NCBI GenBank assembly: GCA_025352145.1
Contig: JANXTY010000016.1
Location: forward strand, 1-64,000
Reading direction: 5' to 3'
From: Oxalobacteraceae bacterium
Lineage (GTDB): Bacteria; Pseudomonadota; Gammaproteobacteria; Burkholderiales; Burkholderiaceae_D
DNA length: 64,000 nucleotides
Notes under the pieces: generated by a model
Databases searched by the model: none
Told to the model about the DNA's origin: nothing
What the model saw: the letters and a program-made list of their open reading frames with translations, nothing else
Shown here: positions 50,939 to 60,282 of the stretch, in pieces
How the letters are laid out: each line of letters starts with the position of its first letter
How positions within the stretch are numbered: the first letter of the stretch is position 1
Position numbers and translations under genes: made by a program

Positions 50939-52956
50939 TGTGCGGTGTCTCCGGCTTCGTCTCCACAAACCCGCGCCCCGCGTTTCCGATACTTGGTATG
51001 ACCGACATCATCCGGCATCGTGGACCTGACGATGAGGGATTTGCGCTATTTAATAATGGCAGACAGGCACCTCTGTTGCTCGGGAATGGTGACTACATCG
51101 CTCGCTACTCAAGAAGCAGCTTGCCGTATGCTCCGTCTGCCTCAAAGGTGGAGGCACTTACAAATTCAGCCACCGTGGCGCTGGGACATCGGCGCCTAGC
51201 AATCGTTGACCTCTCAATCGCAGGGCATCAGCCGATGTGCGGCGCAGACGAACGATACTGGATCGTCTTCAACGGAGAAATATACAACCACGAAGCGCTA
51301 AGACATGATCTGGAGGACGTCGGTTATCAGTTTCGCTCAGGATCAGACACCGAGGTAATCCTCGCGGCATACGTGCATTGGGGTCGCGATTGTCTTTCCC
51401 GGCTGAACGGGATGTGGGCGTTTGCGATTTTTGATGTCCAGAACCAGGAACTATTTTTATCGCGAGACCGTTTCGGTATTAAACCGCTGTATTACTGGGT
51501 AGCGCCCGATGGTACGTTCTGCTTTGCATCTGAAATTAAACAGTTCACTCAATTTCCTGGGTGGGCGGCACACCTGAATGCAGAGCGGGCGTATGACTTC
51601 CTTGCTTGGGGCTTGACCGATCACACCGACGAAACGTTGTTCTCGCAGGTCTATCAATTGCGGCCAGGCCATTTGATGGTGCTTAATGTAGGCGGTTTTG
51701 TACCCGACAAGACCGGGCGTTTGCCGGTCACAAGGTGGTATGAACTGAGGCCACGGGAATTTGCCGGCTCCTATGAACAGGCTGCAGCCGAGTTCAAGGA
51801 GCGGTTGACGAATTCGGTCGGTCTGGAGCTACATGCTGATGTCCCAGTGGGTTCGTGTCTTTCTGGTGGTCTCGATTCTTCCTCCATTGTTTGCATTATC
51901 AATGGCCTGCTTAAGACGCAAGGTACCGTCGATTTGCAGAGAACTTTCTCAGCTGTTTCCGATGTGGCGCGTTTCGACGAGAGCAATTGGATATCAGCCG
52001 TCGTCGACGCAGTCCAAGTCAGGGATTATTATGTTGAGCCCCCACTCGACCACCTTTTCGACGAAATTACATCAATCACTTGGCACCAAGACGAGCCATT
52101 CGGTTCGACTAGCGTCTATGCACAATGGAACGTGTTCCGGCTCGCCGCCGAGAATGATGTAAAGGTTATGCTTGACGGTCAAGGGGCTGACGAGCAGTTG
52201 GCTGGATACCATGGCTACTTTGGCCCGCGGTTTGCGGGACTACTTCGTTCCGGTCGATTAAGGGAGCTATGGAAGGAGATGCAAGCTGTCAAGAGTCTCC
52301 ATGGTTACTCCGAACTGCGGTCGCTTATGTACATTGGCAATGTAATGCTTCCACATCGAATTAAGCAGAGATTACGGGCCCTAAATAACCGAAATCATGA
52401 CAGCCCCTCATGGCTAGATATTCAGAAGCTCGGCGTGTCCCCGAGCGACCCATTGCATCAACTCGGCAACTATTCGACCAACATCCGGTCAATGTCTGCC
52501 GCACAGTTGACAGCGACCAATTTGCAGATGCTCCTGCACTGGGAAGATCGCGATTCGATGGCACATTCAATCGAAGCTCGCGTACCTTTTCTGGATCATG
52601 AGCTCGTGGAGTTCGTTTTGGGGTTGCCTGATGAGTTCAAACTCCATCGGGCTGTAACAAAGCGGGTGCAACGCACGGCGATGAGTGGCATTCTCCCAGA
52701 TCGAATACGTGATCGTTTCGACAAAATGGGATTCGTAACGCCCGAAGAGACTTGGATGCTGGAACGAGCGCCGGAAATTTTCCGGCAGAGGCTCCAAACC
52801 GCAGTCGAAACTTCGCGAGGAATTCTGAACTCGAATGCCGTTGAGCTTTTTGATAACATGCTGACAGGTAAAGCAAAGTTCTCGTTTGCACCATGGAGGA
52901 TGATCAGTTTCGGCGAGTGGATGCGTAGTTTTCAAGTCGAGGTGACGCCGAGATGA
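50938..52956 (+). CDS. Asparagine-synthase-type glutamine amidotransferase (AsnB family)
   Basis: A 672-residue protein with the class-II glutaminase domain (catalytic Cys2 in MCGVSGFV, RHRGPDDEG, FNGEIYNHEAL) and the ATP-dependent synthetase domain (PPi loop LSGGLDSSSIV, later GQGADEQLAGYHGYF). It is about 110 residues longer than E. coli AsnB. Enzymes of this family inside polysaccharide loci usually amidate the carboxyl of a uronic acid on the glycan rather than make asparagine. Here Ugd and the C5-epimerase-domain protein supply uronic acids, which fits. It is coupled to both neighbours by start/stop overlaps. Confidence 0.9.
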   Translation: MCGVSGFVSTNPRPAFPILGMTDIIRHRGPDDEGFALFNNGRQAPLLLGNGDYIARYSRSSLPYAPSASKVEALTNSATVALGHRRLAIVDLSIAGHQPMCGADERYWIVFNGEIYNHEALRHDLEDVGYQFRSGSDTEVILAAYVHWGRDCLSRLNGMWAFAIFDVQNQELFLSRDRFGIKPLYYWVAPDGTFCFASEIKQFTQFPGWAAHLNAERAYDFLAWGLTDHTDETLFSQVYQLRPGHLMVLNVGGFVPDKTGRLPVTRWYELRPREFAGSYEQAAAEFKERLTNSVGLELHADVPVGSCLSGGLDSSSIVCIINGLLKTQGTVDLQRTFSAVSDVARFDESNWISAVVDAVQVRDYYVEPPLDHLFDEITSITWHQDEPFGSTSVYAQWNVFRLAAENDVKVMLDGQGADEQLAGYHGYFGPRFAGLLRSGRLRELWKEMQAVKSLHGYSELRSLMYIGNVMLPHRIKQRLRALNNRNHDSPSWLDIQKLGVSPSDPLHQLGNYSTNIRSMSAAQLTATNLQMLLHWEDRDSMAHSIEARVPFLDHELVEFVLGLPDEFKLHRAVTKRVQRTAMSGILPDRIRDRFDKMGFVTPEETWMLERAPEIFRQRLQTAVETSRGILNSNAVELFDNMLTGKAKFSFAPWRMISFGEWMRSFQVEVTPR

Positions 52957-55178
52957 CAAACAAAAATACGGTGCCAGAGATCTGGTTCCTAAACACAGAG
53001 CTTGAGGGCGAGCGCGCAGGGGGATTCAGGCAGGAGCGTTGGTGCAGGGTATTCCTTGACAGTGGCTTCCGCATCCGTATTTTCAACTTGCGAGGTGCCT
53101 TTCGCAGGACAGAATTCGAATGCGGCACGGTTGACGCATTTGACGCATTTCGTCGGCGTTGCCGCGCGAATGCACCCGCTGTTGCTTCGCTGCGTGAAGG
53201 CGTGGGTAGCCGCCTTGGTAGAACGATAAAGCATTATCTCCTAATTGACTTGTACCTACCGAACGTCGTCGGGCTCTTTCTTCGTGTTTTGCATCTTCTT
53301 CGGCAGCACCCAGCCCCAGTCCTCATCATGGCATCGTCGCCTCCGTTTTCTATTGCGTTGGTGGGGGCGCTGTTGAAATGGAAGTATCCAAAAAAACTTT
53401 GGCTAACCATCGATATGCGTGACGCTTGGGCATTGCACAACGCTCTAGGCGGCTTCAAGTGGTTGAGGCGGTTCATTGAAAGAAAAGTGCTTCGGCGCGC
53501 GGATCATATTATTACGGTGTCGCGGTGGCTAGCGAACGAATTCGGTCAGGCGCAGGGTATCGTGGTGAAGGTCATGTACAACGTTGCGACGCATTACTTT
53601 GGCATAACAACTGAGCAACCTAAGATTAATTGGGCGGGTATCAGCAACGACATCGATACGGGTCGCATCAAGATAATTTACACAGGAAGCACGCCGCGTG
53701 GTCACTATGATATAGCCACATTTGTTGGTGCCGTGGCGCTACTTAGGGCCGAGCGCGCGGACTTGGCGGACCGGGTCCAGTTTATTTTTGTCGGTGCCTG
53801 CTCAGAAGTTGCACGTGAGGTGACAGCGCAGGCGATTCACCCAAAGGACATAGTCTTCGTCGGCCATCTGCCGCACCAACTTGTCAGGTCGGTGCAGGCG
53901 GCAGCTGACCTGCTACTATTTTTCGCCCATTTTGGGGAGGGTAACAAAGGAGTCGTGTCGACGAAATTGTTTGAGTACATTTGCCTCGGACAACCTTTGT
54001 TGCCAATTTCGCTTCACGCCGGATCCGATGTCGACCAATTGTTACAACGTTTTTGCACTAGCAGTATCTGTGTTCACGGCGTTGCCGACATGGCAGCTGT
54101 TTTTACGGAGGTTGCGACGTCCGGAGTGTCCAGTATGCCTCGTCTTAAGCAGCCAGACCGTACTGCAGAGCTCTTAGACGACTATGTCCGGTATGCGCAA
54201 GAACAGCGTGCCGCCTACAGCACATATTTCAGTGCGAGTGGACGGGCATTGCGTGGACAAATAGAGCCTGGGATTTCCCCGATGGGTTGCGTAGCCGTTT
54301 GTCTGGCAGCTTACAACGGCGTTAGATGGATCGACGAGCAGCTCAATTCGATCCTTGGTCAGACCGATGTAGCACTAACGGTATTCGTGAGTGTTGACCG
54401 CTCAGATGACGGCACCGAGGCGCTTGTCGATCATCGTGCATCCACTGACCCTCGCCTTGTGGTGCTTCCACATGGTGAACGCTATGGAAGCGCGGCGCAA
54501 AATTTCTTTCGCCTGCTACGCGACGTCGATTTCACCCCATTCAGTCACGTTTGTTTTGCAGACCAAGACGATATTTGGCATATCAACAAGCTTAGTCATG
54601 CGATAGCAGTTATGCAGCACCAGTGTGCAGACGCCGTGTCGACAAATGTTACCGCTTTCTGGCCAGATGGTCGCGAACTGCTAATTCGCAAGGATCAGGC
54701 GGTGGGCAGGTGGAACCACCTGTTCGAGTCTGCAGGTCCAGGTTGTACCTACGTCTTTACCGCAATTATTGCGCGCGAATTGGGTGCTGCACTGCGGGCT
54801 TTGCCACAAAGTAGTATTCAGGCAATAGCGCTTCACGACTGGCTGGTGTTTGCGTGGGTGCGCGCGCATGGTGGAAGTTGGTGGATCGACGCGACGAGCA
54901 CAGTGTGGTATAGACAGCATGCCTCTAATGAGTTCGGTGCGAATCAAGGCGTCGCTGCAGCGATGTCACGATGGCAGCGGCTAACTGGTGGTTGGTACCG
55001 GGATCAAGTGTTGGCAATAGCTACCTTTGTCGGTCAGTGTAGATCCGAGCCGATTCAGTGTCTCCAGCGATTGAATGTTGCAGACCGCTTGGCTCTGCTT
55101 ACATTCGTCCCGCAGTTGCGGCGTCGTTGGCGCGATCGTTTTTTTCTTGCAGTTGCCTTCCTTCTAATGCAAAACTAG
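52953..55178 (+). CDS. Bifunctional glycosyltransferase: GT4-type domain fused to GT2 domain
   Basis: A 741-residue fusion. Residues 1-430 form a GT-B (GT4-like) transferase with WFLNTELEGERAGGFRQER, LTIDMRDAW, IIYTGSTPRGHYD and the donor-site region KGVVSTKLFEYICLGQPLLPIS. From about residue 445 a GT-A (GT2) domain begins: VAVCLAAYNGVRWIDEQL, SVDRSDDGTEALV, and FADQDDIWH with the DxD-like metal motif, the pattern of rhamnosyl-/galactosyltransferases. One polypeptide would add two sugars in sequence to the repeat unit. There is no stop or frameshift at the join. It overlaps asnB by four bases. Confidence 0.88.
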   Translation: MTNKNTVPEIWFLNTELEGERAGGFRQERWCRVFLDSGFRIRIFNLRGAFRRTEFECGTVDAFDAFRRRCRANAPAVASLREGVGSRLGRTIKHYLLIDLYLPNVVGLFLRVLHLLRQHPAPVLIMASSPPFSIALVGALLKWKYPKKLWLTIDMRDAWALHNALGGFKWLRRFIERKVLRRADHIITVSRWLANEFGQAQGIVVKVMYNVATHYFGITTEQPKINWAGISNDIDTGRIKIIYTGSTPRGHYDIATFVGAVALLRAERADLADRVQFIFVGACSEVAREVTAQAIHPKDIVFVGHLPHQLVRSVQAAADLLLFFAHFGEGNKGVVSTKLFEYICLGQPLLPISLHAGSDVDQLLQRFCTSSICVHGVADMAAVFTEVATSGVSSMPRLKQPDRTAELLDDYVRYAQEQRAAYSTYFSASGRALRGQIEPGISPMGCVAVCLAAYNGVRWIDEQLNSILGQTDVALTVFVSVDRSDDGTEALVDHRASTDPRLVVLPHGERYGSAAQNFFRLLRDVDFTPFSHVCFADQDDIWHINKLSHAIAVMQHQCADAVSTNVTAFWPDGRELLIRKDQAVGRWNHLFESAGPGCTYVFTAIIARELGAALRALPQSSIQAIALHDWLVFAWVRAHGGSWWIDATSTVWYRQHASNEFGANQGVAAAMSRWQRLTGGWYRDQVLAIATFVGQCRSEPIQCLQRLNVADRLALLTFVPQLRRRWRDRFFLAVAFLLMQN

Positions 55179-55804
55179 GCACGTTTAAATTAATGATTTC
55201 CTTTGCCATGACTAATATGTACATTCCGATAAAATGGTTCCCGCTCGTGCATTTGCCGACTTCTACTGGAATTTACTGTGATAATCATTTCGTCAAACCT
55301 TCAACTCCTGCCATTGAGAACACATATTTAAGACGGATTATGCATTAGCGGGGATTCTGGTCTTGAAGGTAACTACACCATCGGGATATGATGTTTTTCG
55401 AATTTATGTTTTCAAACCGTTCTGCGGGGAATAGTTTGCCTCTTAATTACCACCTTGCTATTTTAGTCAATAGAAAGGAGCATCTTGCAAAAGTAATTTG
55501 ACCTCTTTAAAAATATCCTCCTGCCTGAGGTGGTGCATTTTGACCCGCATGGTCCCAAACAGGTCAAAATTGCTCACCGCCTCATTCGATGCGATTGGGA
55601 GGAATGGCGAATTTTATGTTCATCGAAGCATGGTTAATTTTGATGGAAATTCACTAAAACAGGCCAGTTTTGAAGTTTTTTCACCATATTTTTAGAAAAA
55701 TAGTTGTGCAAGAGGCTTTATATTAATGGCATTTTGTCATTTTTAAGAGAGTCAAGTTTAAAATCACCTTTTGCATATGCAGAATGATATCTATATAGCA
55801 ATTT
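55179..55804. other. AT-rich non-coding gap inside the polysaccharide locus with an inverted repeat
   Basis: A 626-base break in an otherwise tightly overlapping operon. I find no protein-like frame. An imperfect inverted repeat of about 20 bases (arms 55526-55545 and 55562-55584, centre TTTTGACC / GGTCAAAA) could fold into a hairpin. The rest is AT-rich, like old inserted or decayed sequence. It probably contains a promoter for the wzx-to-transferase half. No transposase is recognisable. Confidence 0.45.
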
Positions 55805-57085
55805 ATGTCATCGCCCATTCTCAGTACTTTTTCTTTGAAGTTTGCATCCGCACTAGCTTCGTTTGCGTTACTTGGTATGACAACTCATTTCCTAGGCGCG
55901 TCGGGACGGGGGGTGATCAGCATCGTGGTCACATCGATCGGTTTAGTGGGAATGGTTAGTGGTTTCGTTGGAGGGGCTGCGCTTGTCTATTTACTGTCGC
56001 GAAACAGAGATAGAGTCTACGCCAGTCAAATCACGGCATTTGCTTACGTATGGGCACTGGCATCCAGTGCAATCGTGACTACAGGCATCCATCTGTTGGG
56101 GTCTGTTGGCTTGGACTATTCGATCCATAGTTTTTTCCTTGGCGGGCTCGCTTCTATGATCGCCATCAATTCCGTGATCGTCTTGAGTGCTGGCAACCTT
56201 TTTCTTTACAACGCAGTCAACCTGATCCAGTCAGCATCTTGTTTAGTGTTTTTCTTCGCAACATCTGTTGGCGAAGGTGGAACAAGTGTAAGGATGTACG
56301 TGTTCTCCCTGTACGGAGCGTACATAGTCTGTTTTGCGTTGACGTCTGCTAAGGTTTTAATCTTCCTTCGTGGACTACGGGAAACTGATGCGAAACCACG
56401 ACTCTTATCCACGTTAGGTACACTCTTGAAGTTTGGTGGACTTGCCCAACTCAGCAACCTTCTGCTTTACATCAGTTATCGCCTGAGCTACTACGTCTTG
56501 GGCCTGCACAGTGGACCATCGATGGTCGGAATCTTTTCAGTTGCTATGATTATTTCAGAGTCTCTTTGGATGATCTCTGGTAGTTTCGCAATTGTTCTTT
56601 ACGCCGCTGCCGCAAGGGAATCCAACAGTGCCGAATTGGTGAGTCGGACCCTTAACTACGTGAAAATTTGCGGCATTGTGAGCCTTTTTGCTGTGGGAAC
56701 GCTAATTTGTACGCCATCTAGCGTGTTCGCAGCGATCTTCGGAGCTGAATTTGGAGAGGTCAAAAATACGATTGCAGCGCTGTCGATTGCGATGGTTAGC
56801 ACCAGCGTGAGTACGATCATAAATCACTATTTTGCCGGCTTGGGACTGTACGCCACTAACGCTAAAGTTGCGTTTGTAGGTTTTTTAGTCTCTGTTGCGG
56901 GCAATTTGCTACTGGTGCCTACATTTGGATTGATTGGTGCCGGGCTAACTGCCAGTGCCGCTAATCTGCTGGTAGCCGTTTGGCTAGTCCACGTGTTCAT
57001 GCATCACAATGGCCTAAAGCTTCGCGCCTTTGCGTTACATGGTATAGATATTCAAGCTCTAGCCTCATTAGTCGGCCGGCGCTAA
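55805..57085 (+). CDS. Polysaccharide flippase (Wzx-like)
   Basis: A 426-residue inner-membrane protein with about twelve hydrophobic helices, of the MATE/MOP superfamily polysaccharide transporters. It starts SSPILSTFSLKFASALASFALLGM, contains GASGRGVISIV (family-type first loop), and ends VPTFGLIGAGLTASAANLLVAVWLV, a usual Wzx ending. It moves the lipid-linked repeat unit to the periplasmic face for polymerisation by Wzy. Wzx proteins are poorly conserved, so the assignment rests on topology and context. No strong ribosome-binding site precedes the ATG. Confidence 0.85.
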   Translation: MSSPILSTFSLKFASALASFALLGMTTHFLGASGRGVISIVVTSIGLVGMVSGFVGGAALVYLLSRNRDRVYASQITAFAYVWALASSAIVTTGIHLLGSVGLDYSIHSFFLGGLASMIAINSVIVLSAGNLFLYNAVNLIQSASCLVFFFATSVGEGGTSVRMYVFSLYGAYIVCFALTSAKVLIFLRGLRETDAKPRLLSTLGTLLKFGGLAQLSNLLLYISYRLSYYVLGLHSGPSMVGIFSVAMIISESLWMISGSFAIVLYAAAARESNSAELVSRTLNYVKICGIVSLFAVGTLICTPSSVFAAIFGAEFGEVKNTIAALSIAMVSTSVSTIINHYFAGLGLYATNAKVAFVGFLVSVAGNLLLVPTFGLIGAGLTASAANLLVAVWLVHVFMHHNGLKLRAFALHGIDIQALASLVGRR

Positions 57086-57112
57086 TGCCATCAAACCTTA
57101 AACGCACAACTC

Positions 57113-58078
57113 ATGATTCCTAAATTGTCGAAAACTTACTATATCAACTTCAGCTCGGATGGACAGAAGATTGGTGCGGGTCAACTCGGCCCTAGCGACG
57201 AAGATGGCATTCCAATGGTTAACTATAATGAACGCTATCGTACTGCGGGTTTGCGGCATGAGAATAATGTGCCGTTTGGCGTACATTACACTCCCGTGAC
57301 GATCTCAATCTACGCATTCAGCCTGCTCCAAGGCATTGTTGACGGCAATGCCGCAACTGATTCGCACCAAGACAGGTTCTTCCAGCTAGTTGATTGGCTT
57401 GTACGCACGATTGTTCCGATATCGCCCGAGGCTGGTGTGTGGCAGCACTCGTTTCAAATTCCGTTTTCCGCTGGACTCTCGCCTCCGTACGCATCTGGAA
57501 TTGCGCAGGCGCAGGCGATCTCTCTACTGCTTCGTGCTTACCAACTTAGGGCTGACGATAGGTATCTCGCTGTTGCCCACCAAGCTTTTGGTGCCTTTCT
57601 TGTGGACATCGACGATGGCGGCGTCAGGTGTATAGAGGGAGGCTTAACGTGGATCGAGGAATGGCCATCGAAACCACGAAGCCATGTGCTCAACGGTTTT
57701 ATGTTTGCTCTCCTTGCCATCTACGACTACAAGAAATTCTTCGGCACGGACGCAGGAACCGAATTATGGGTGGAGGGTCTGCGGACCCTGACGCACAACA
57801 TTGAGTTCTTCGACAGTAGTTATGGTTCTAGGTATGATTTGCTACGTGGCTTAGTCGTTAGCGAAACCTACCATCAACTGCACATAAAATTACTCCGGGA
57901 ACTGTACCAGTTGAGCGGGGAAGACGCGCTCCTTGAAGTCGCTGAACGGTGGGACAGCTATTTGCTGAGGGATAGTTCCTTTAAAAGACGCTCTCTAGCA
58001 TTTTGCGAAAACATGCTCCACAACCCTGAATATCGAGCTTGCAAGTTTAGGCAAATAATACGCCGCTTTGGATGCTAG
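57113..58078 (+). CDS. D-glucuronyl C5-epimerase C-terminal-domain protein
   Basis: A 321-residue protein matching the catalytic (C-terminal) domain of heparan-sulfate D-glucuronyl C5-epimerase. Signatures: GVWQHSFQIPFSAGLSPPYASGIAQAQAIS, then WIEEWPSKPRSHVLNGFMFALLAIYDY near residue 180, GSRYDL and SETYHQLHIKLLRELY. Several Tyr residues in these blocks correspond in position to the catalytic tyrosines of the family. It has no signal peptide or membrane helix, so the place of action is unclear. It would invert glucuronate to iduronate in the polymer or repeat unit, consistent with Ugd in the same locus. Placed between flippase and polymerase. Confidence 0.85.
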   Translation: MIPKLSKTYYINFSSDGQKIGAGQLGPSDEDGIPMVNYNERYRTAGLRHENNVPFGVHYTPVTISIYAFSLLQGIVDGNAATDSHQDRFFQLVDWLVRTIVPISPEAGVWQHSFQIPFSAGLSPPYASGIAQAQAISLLLRAYQLRADDRYLAVAHQAFGAFLVDIDDGGVRCIEGGLTWIEEWPSKPRSHVLNGFMFALLAIYDYKKFFGTDAGTELWVEGLRTLTHNIEFFDSSYGSRYDLLRGLVVSETYHQLHIKLLRELYQLSGEDALLEVAERWDSYLLRDSSFKRRSLAFCENMLHNPEYRACKFRQIIRRFGC

Positions 58079-58085
58079 TAAAACC

Positions 58086-59288
58086 ATGAATGGCAGACAT
58101 CTTTTTATAAATCCGCTAGTAGTGTTTCTGGGTACATGGGGCGTGGTTTTCTATTTGTACAACTTATGTCTTTCTGATGTCCTTTCGCCGCTGTCGGATC
58201 AATTTGTTTACGCCGCCGTCGGACTGATGATATTTTCAGCGTGCTGTTTTTTTGTTGGCGCCATTATCCCCAGCCGAGGACATAAGCCCACGATACCGAT
58301 CGACGAACTAAGCAAGGTAAGCCTAATAAAGACGGTCCATCGTCTGTTTTTAATCATGGTCGGTCTGTTTGTAGTTACTGTCGTCACCTATCAGGGCTTT
58401 CCTCTTCTGTGGATTATTTTGGGTGATGCGAGGACCTATACGGAGTTTGGATTCCCGACTATTCACGGTTTTTTCAATTCACTCTTACTAATTACAGGGA
58501 CTATCGCCTTCTGGTTGCTTCTAAATAATCAGTCCAAGGATGGGAGTAAGATAATTTTGGCATTCTGTATTATTGTGCCAATCATTACTCTGCATAGGCA
58601 GTCTATGGTTAGTCTGCTTCTCCAGTGCCTCTTCATATTTGCAGCAGTACGCCACGGAAGTGCTATTCAGTCTGCACGCGGTGTTGTCATCTTTTTGCTT
58701 ACGTGTAGTGCTTTGTTCGCCGTACTTGGCAACATCCGTACAGGAGACGAAGCTCTCGCTGGGCAAGCCAGCCTGTTGGGCGCTGGGCAAGAGTTACCGC
58801 TTCCTGTCCTATGGCTTTATATGTACCTAACAACGCCGTTGAGCAATTTTTATGACCTGACAATAATGAGTTTTGAACCAACCTATGGGGGATCTTCACT
58901 GGCCGGTTTAACACCAACGGTGGTTCGCCAGGTACTATGGGGAGAACCTTCACAAGTCATGGATTACTTTTCAGAACGGACGTTTAACTCGTCCTCATAT
59001 GCCTTTATACTTTTTCTGGATTTCGGATGGCGTGGCGTGTACTTTTTTACGGGTTGCGTTATCGGATACGGAGGAGTTCTGTACAACCGGTTTGTTCGGT
59101 ACCCCACGCTTTACAACTTGCTAAATTTGAGTATTCTGAACCATGTGGTGTTTCTTTTTGTTTTTGCAAATTTTATGTTGACCTGGGGGATACTATTTCA
59201 GTTCGTGATTGTGAGATTGTTGCGCCGCAAGCTTATGCGGATTGGCGGGACTCCGAAACTATTGAAATCGTCGGTGCCGGGCTGCTAG
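58086..59288 (+). CDS. Oligosaccharide repeat-unit polymerase (Wzy-like)
   Basis: A 400-residue inner-membrane protein with about ten to eleven hydrophobic helices and a larger periplasmic loop near residues 250-310 (LTTPLSNFYDLTIMSF, GLTPTVVRQVLWGEPSQ). Motifs such as GFPLLWIILGDARTYTEFGFPTIHG and HRQSMVSLLLQ match oligosaccharide repeat-unit polymerases. It joins repeat units on the periplasmic face using the flippase product. ATG 58086 is preferred; a TTG at 58068 lies inside the preceding gene. Wzy proteins diverge strongly, so context supports the call. Confidence 0.83.
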   Translation: MNGRHLFINPLVVFLGTWGVVFYLYNLCLSDVLSPLSDQFVYAAVGLMIFSACCFFVGAIIPSRGHKPTIPIDELSKVSLIKTVHRLFLIMVGLFVVTVVTYQGFPLLWIILGDARTYTEFGFPTIHGFFNSLLLITGTIAFWLLLNNQSKDGSKIILAFCIIVPIITLHRQSMVSLLLQCLFIFAAVRHGSAIQSARGVVIFLLTCSALFAVLGNIRTGDEALAGQASLLGAGQELPLPVLWLYMYLTTPLSNFYDLTIMSFEPTYGGSSLAGLTPTVVRQVLWGEPSQVMDYFSERTFNSSSYAFILFLDFGWRGVYFFTGCVIGYGGVLYNRFVRYPTLYNLLNLSILNHVVFLFVFANFMLTWGILFQFVIVRLLRRKLMRIGGTPKLLKSSVPGC

Positions 59289-59346
59289 TTGCGCAGTTGA
59301 TCTATTTAGGTGAGTCGACTTTATATGTAGCGCAGGTAGCAACGCG

Positions 59347-60282
59347 ATGAACCTTTTAATCACTGGGGCTACCGGCTTTGTAGGGCAGGCAGTCTGCGCA
59401 CAAGCCTGCGCTGCAGGCATGATAGTGCGCGGAGCTACGCGTAGCGCTGCGGTGCTGCCCAATGGGATACAGGCCTATACCTTCTCCAACTTAGATGGGA
59501 ATACCCCATGGGGCGAGGGGCTGGCGGGCTGTAGCGCCGTGGTGCACTTGGCTGCCCGGGTGCACGTGATGGCCGATGTTGCAGCCGATCCACTGGCGGA
59601 GTTCCGGCGAGTCAACGTAGAGGGCACACTCAACCTAGCCGGTCAAGCGGCGGCAGCCGGCGTGCGCCGTTTTGTGTTTGTCAGCTCTATTGGCGTCAAT
59701 GGCGTCGAGACTTGCCGGCGGCCGTTTACCGCGCATGATGAAGTTGCGCCACATTCGCCCTACGCCGTATCAAAATTCGAGGCCGAGCTGGGTTTGCGCG
59801 CCTTGGCCGCTGAAACGGGTATGGAAGTGGTGACCATTCGCCCTCCTCTGGTCTATGGGCCAAGTGCTCCTGGCAATTTTGGTTTATTGATGCGCTGGCT
59901 CAAATATGGTGTGCCCTTGCCGCTGGGTGCCATTCATAACCAGCGTAGTCTAGTAGGGCTGGACAATCTGGTCGATTTGATCTTGACTTGCCTTACGCAT
60001 CCTGCTGCCGCCAATCAGACCTTTCTGGTGTCCGACGGCGAAGATGTTTCCACCACCGAGCTGCTTCGCCGTATGGGCCAGGCCATGGGCCGCCCGACGC
60101 GTTTGATTCCTGTGCCCGCTAACTGGCTGAAACTGGTGGCAGCCATGGTGGGTAAGCCCGATATGGCACAGCGCCTGTGCGGCACGTTTCAGGTCGATAT
60201 TGAAAAAACCCGGAGCTTGCTGGGCTGGGCGCCGCCGCTGTCGCTGGACGAGGGCTTGAAGAAGGTAGCAGGAGGAATATGA
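59347..60282 (+). CDS. NAD-dependent epimerase/dehydratase family sugar-nucleotide reductase or epimerase (SDR)
   Basis: A 311-residue extended SDR. Rossmann motif ITGATGFVGQAV, VVHLAARVHVM, catalytic Ser in FVSSIGVNG and YxxxK in SPYAVSKFEAE, then RPPLVYGPSAPGNF. Enzymes of this build paired with a small PglC-like transferase commonly reduce the 4-keto group made by a WbpM-type dehydratase, giving UDP-FucNAc- or QuiNAc-type sugars. That dehydratase is encoded 760 bases away on the other strand, so this trio likely makes and transfers the first sugar. It overlaps the transferase by four bases. Confidence 0.87.
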   Translation: MNLLITGATGFVGQAVCAQACAAGMIVRGATRSAAVLPNGIQAYTFSNLDGNTPWGEGLAGCSAVVHLAARVHVMADVAADPLAEFRRVNVEGTLNLAGQAAAAGVRRFVFVSSIGVNGVETCRRPFTAHDEVAPHSPYAVSKFEAELGLRALAAETGMEVVTIRPPLVYGPSAPGNFGLLMRWLKYGVPLPLGAIHNQRSLVGLDNLVDLILTCLTHPAAANQTFLVSDGEDVSTTELLRRMGQAMGRPTRLIPVPANWLKLVAAMVGKPDMAQRLCGTFQVDIEKTRSLLGWAPPLSLDEGLKKVAGGI

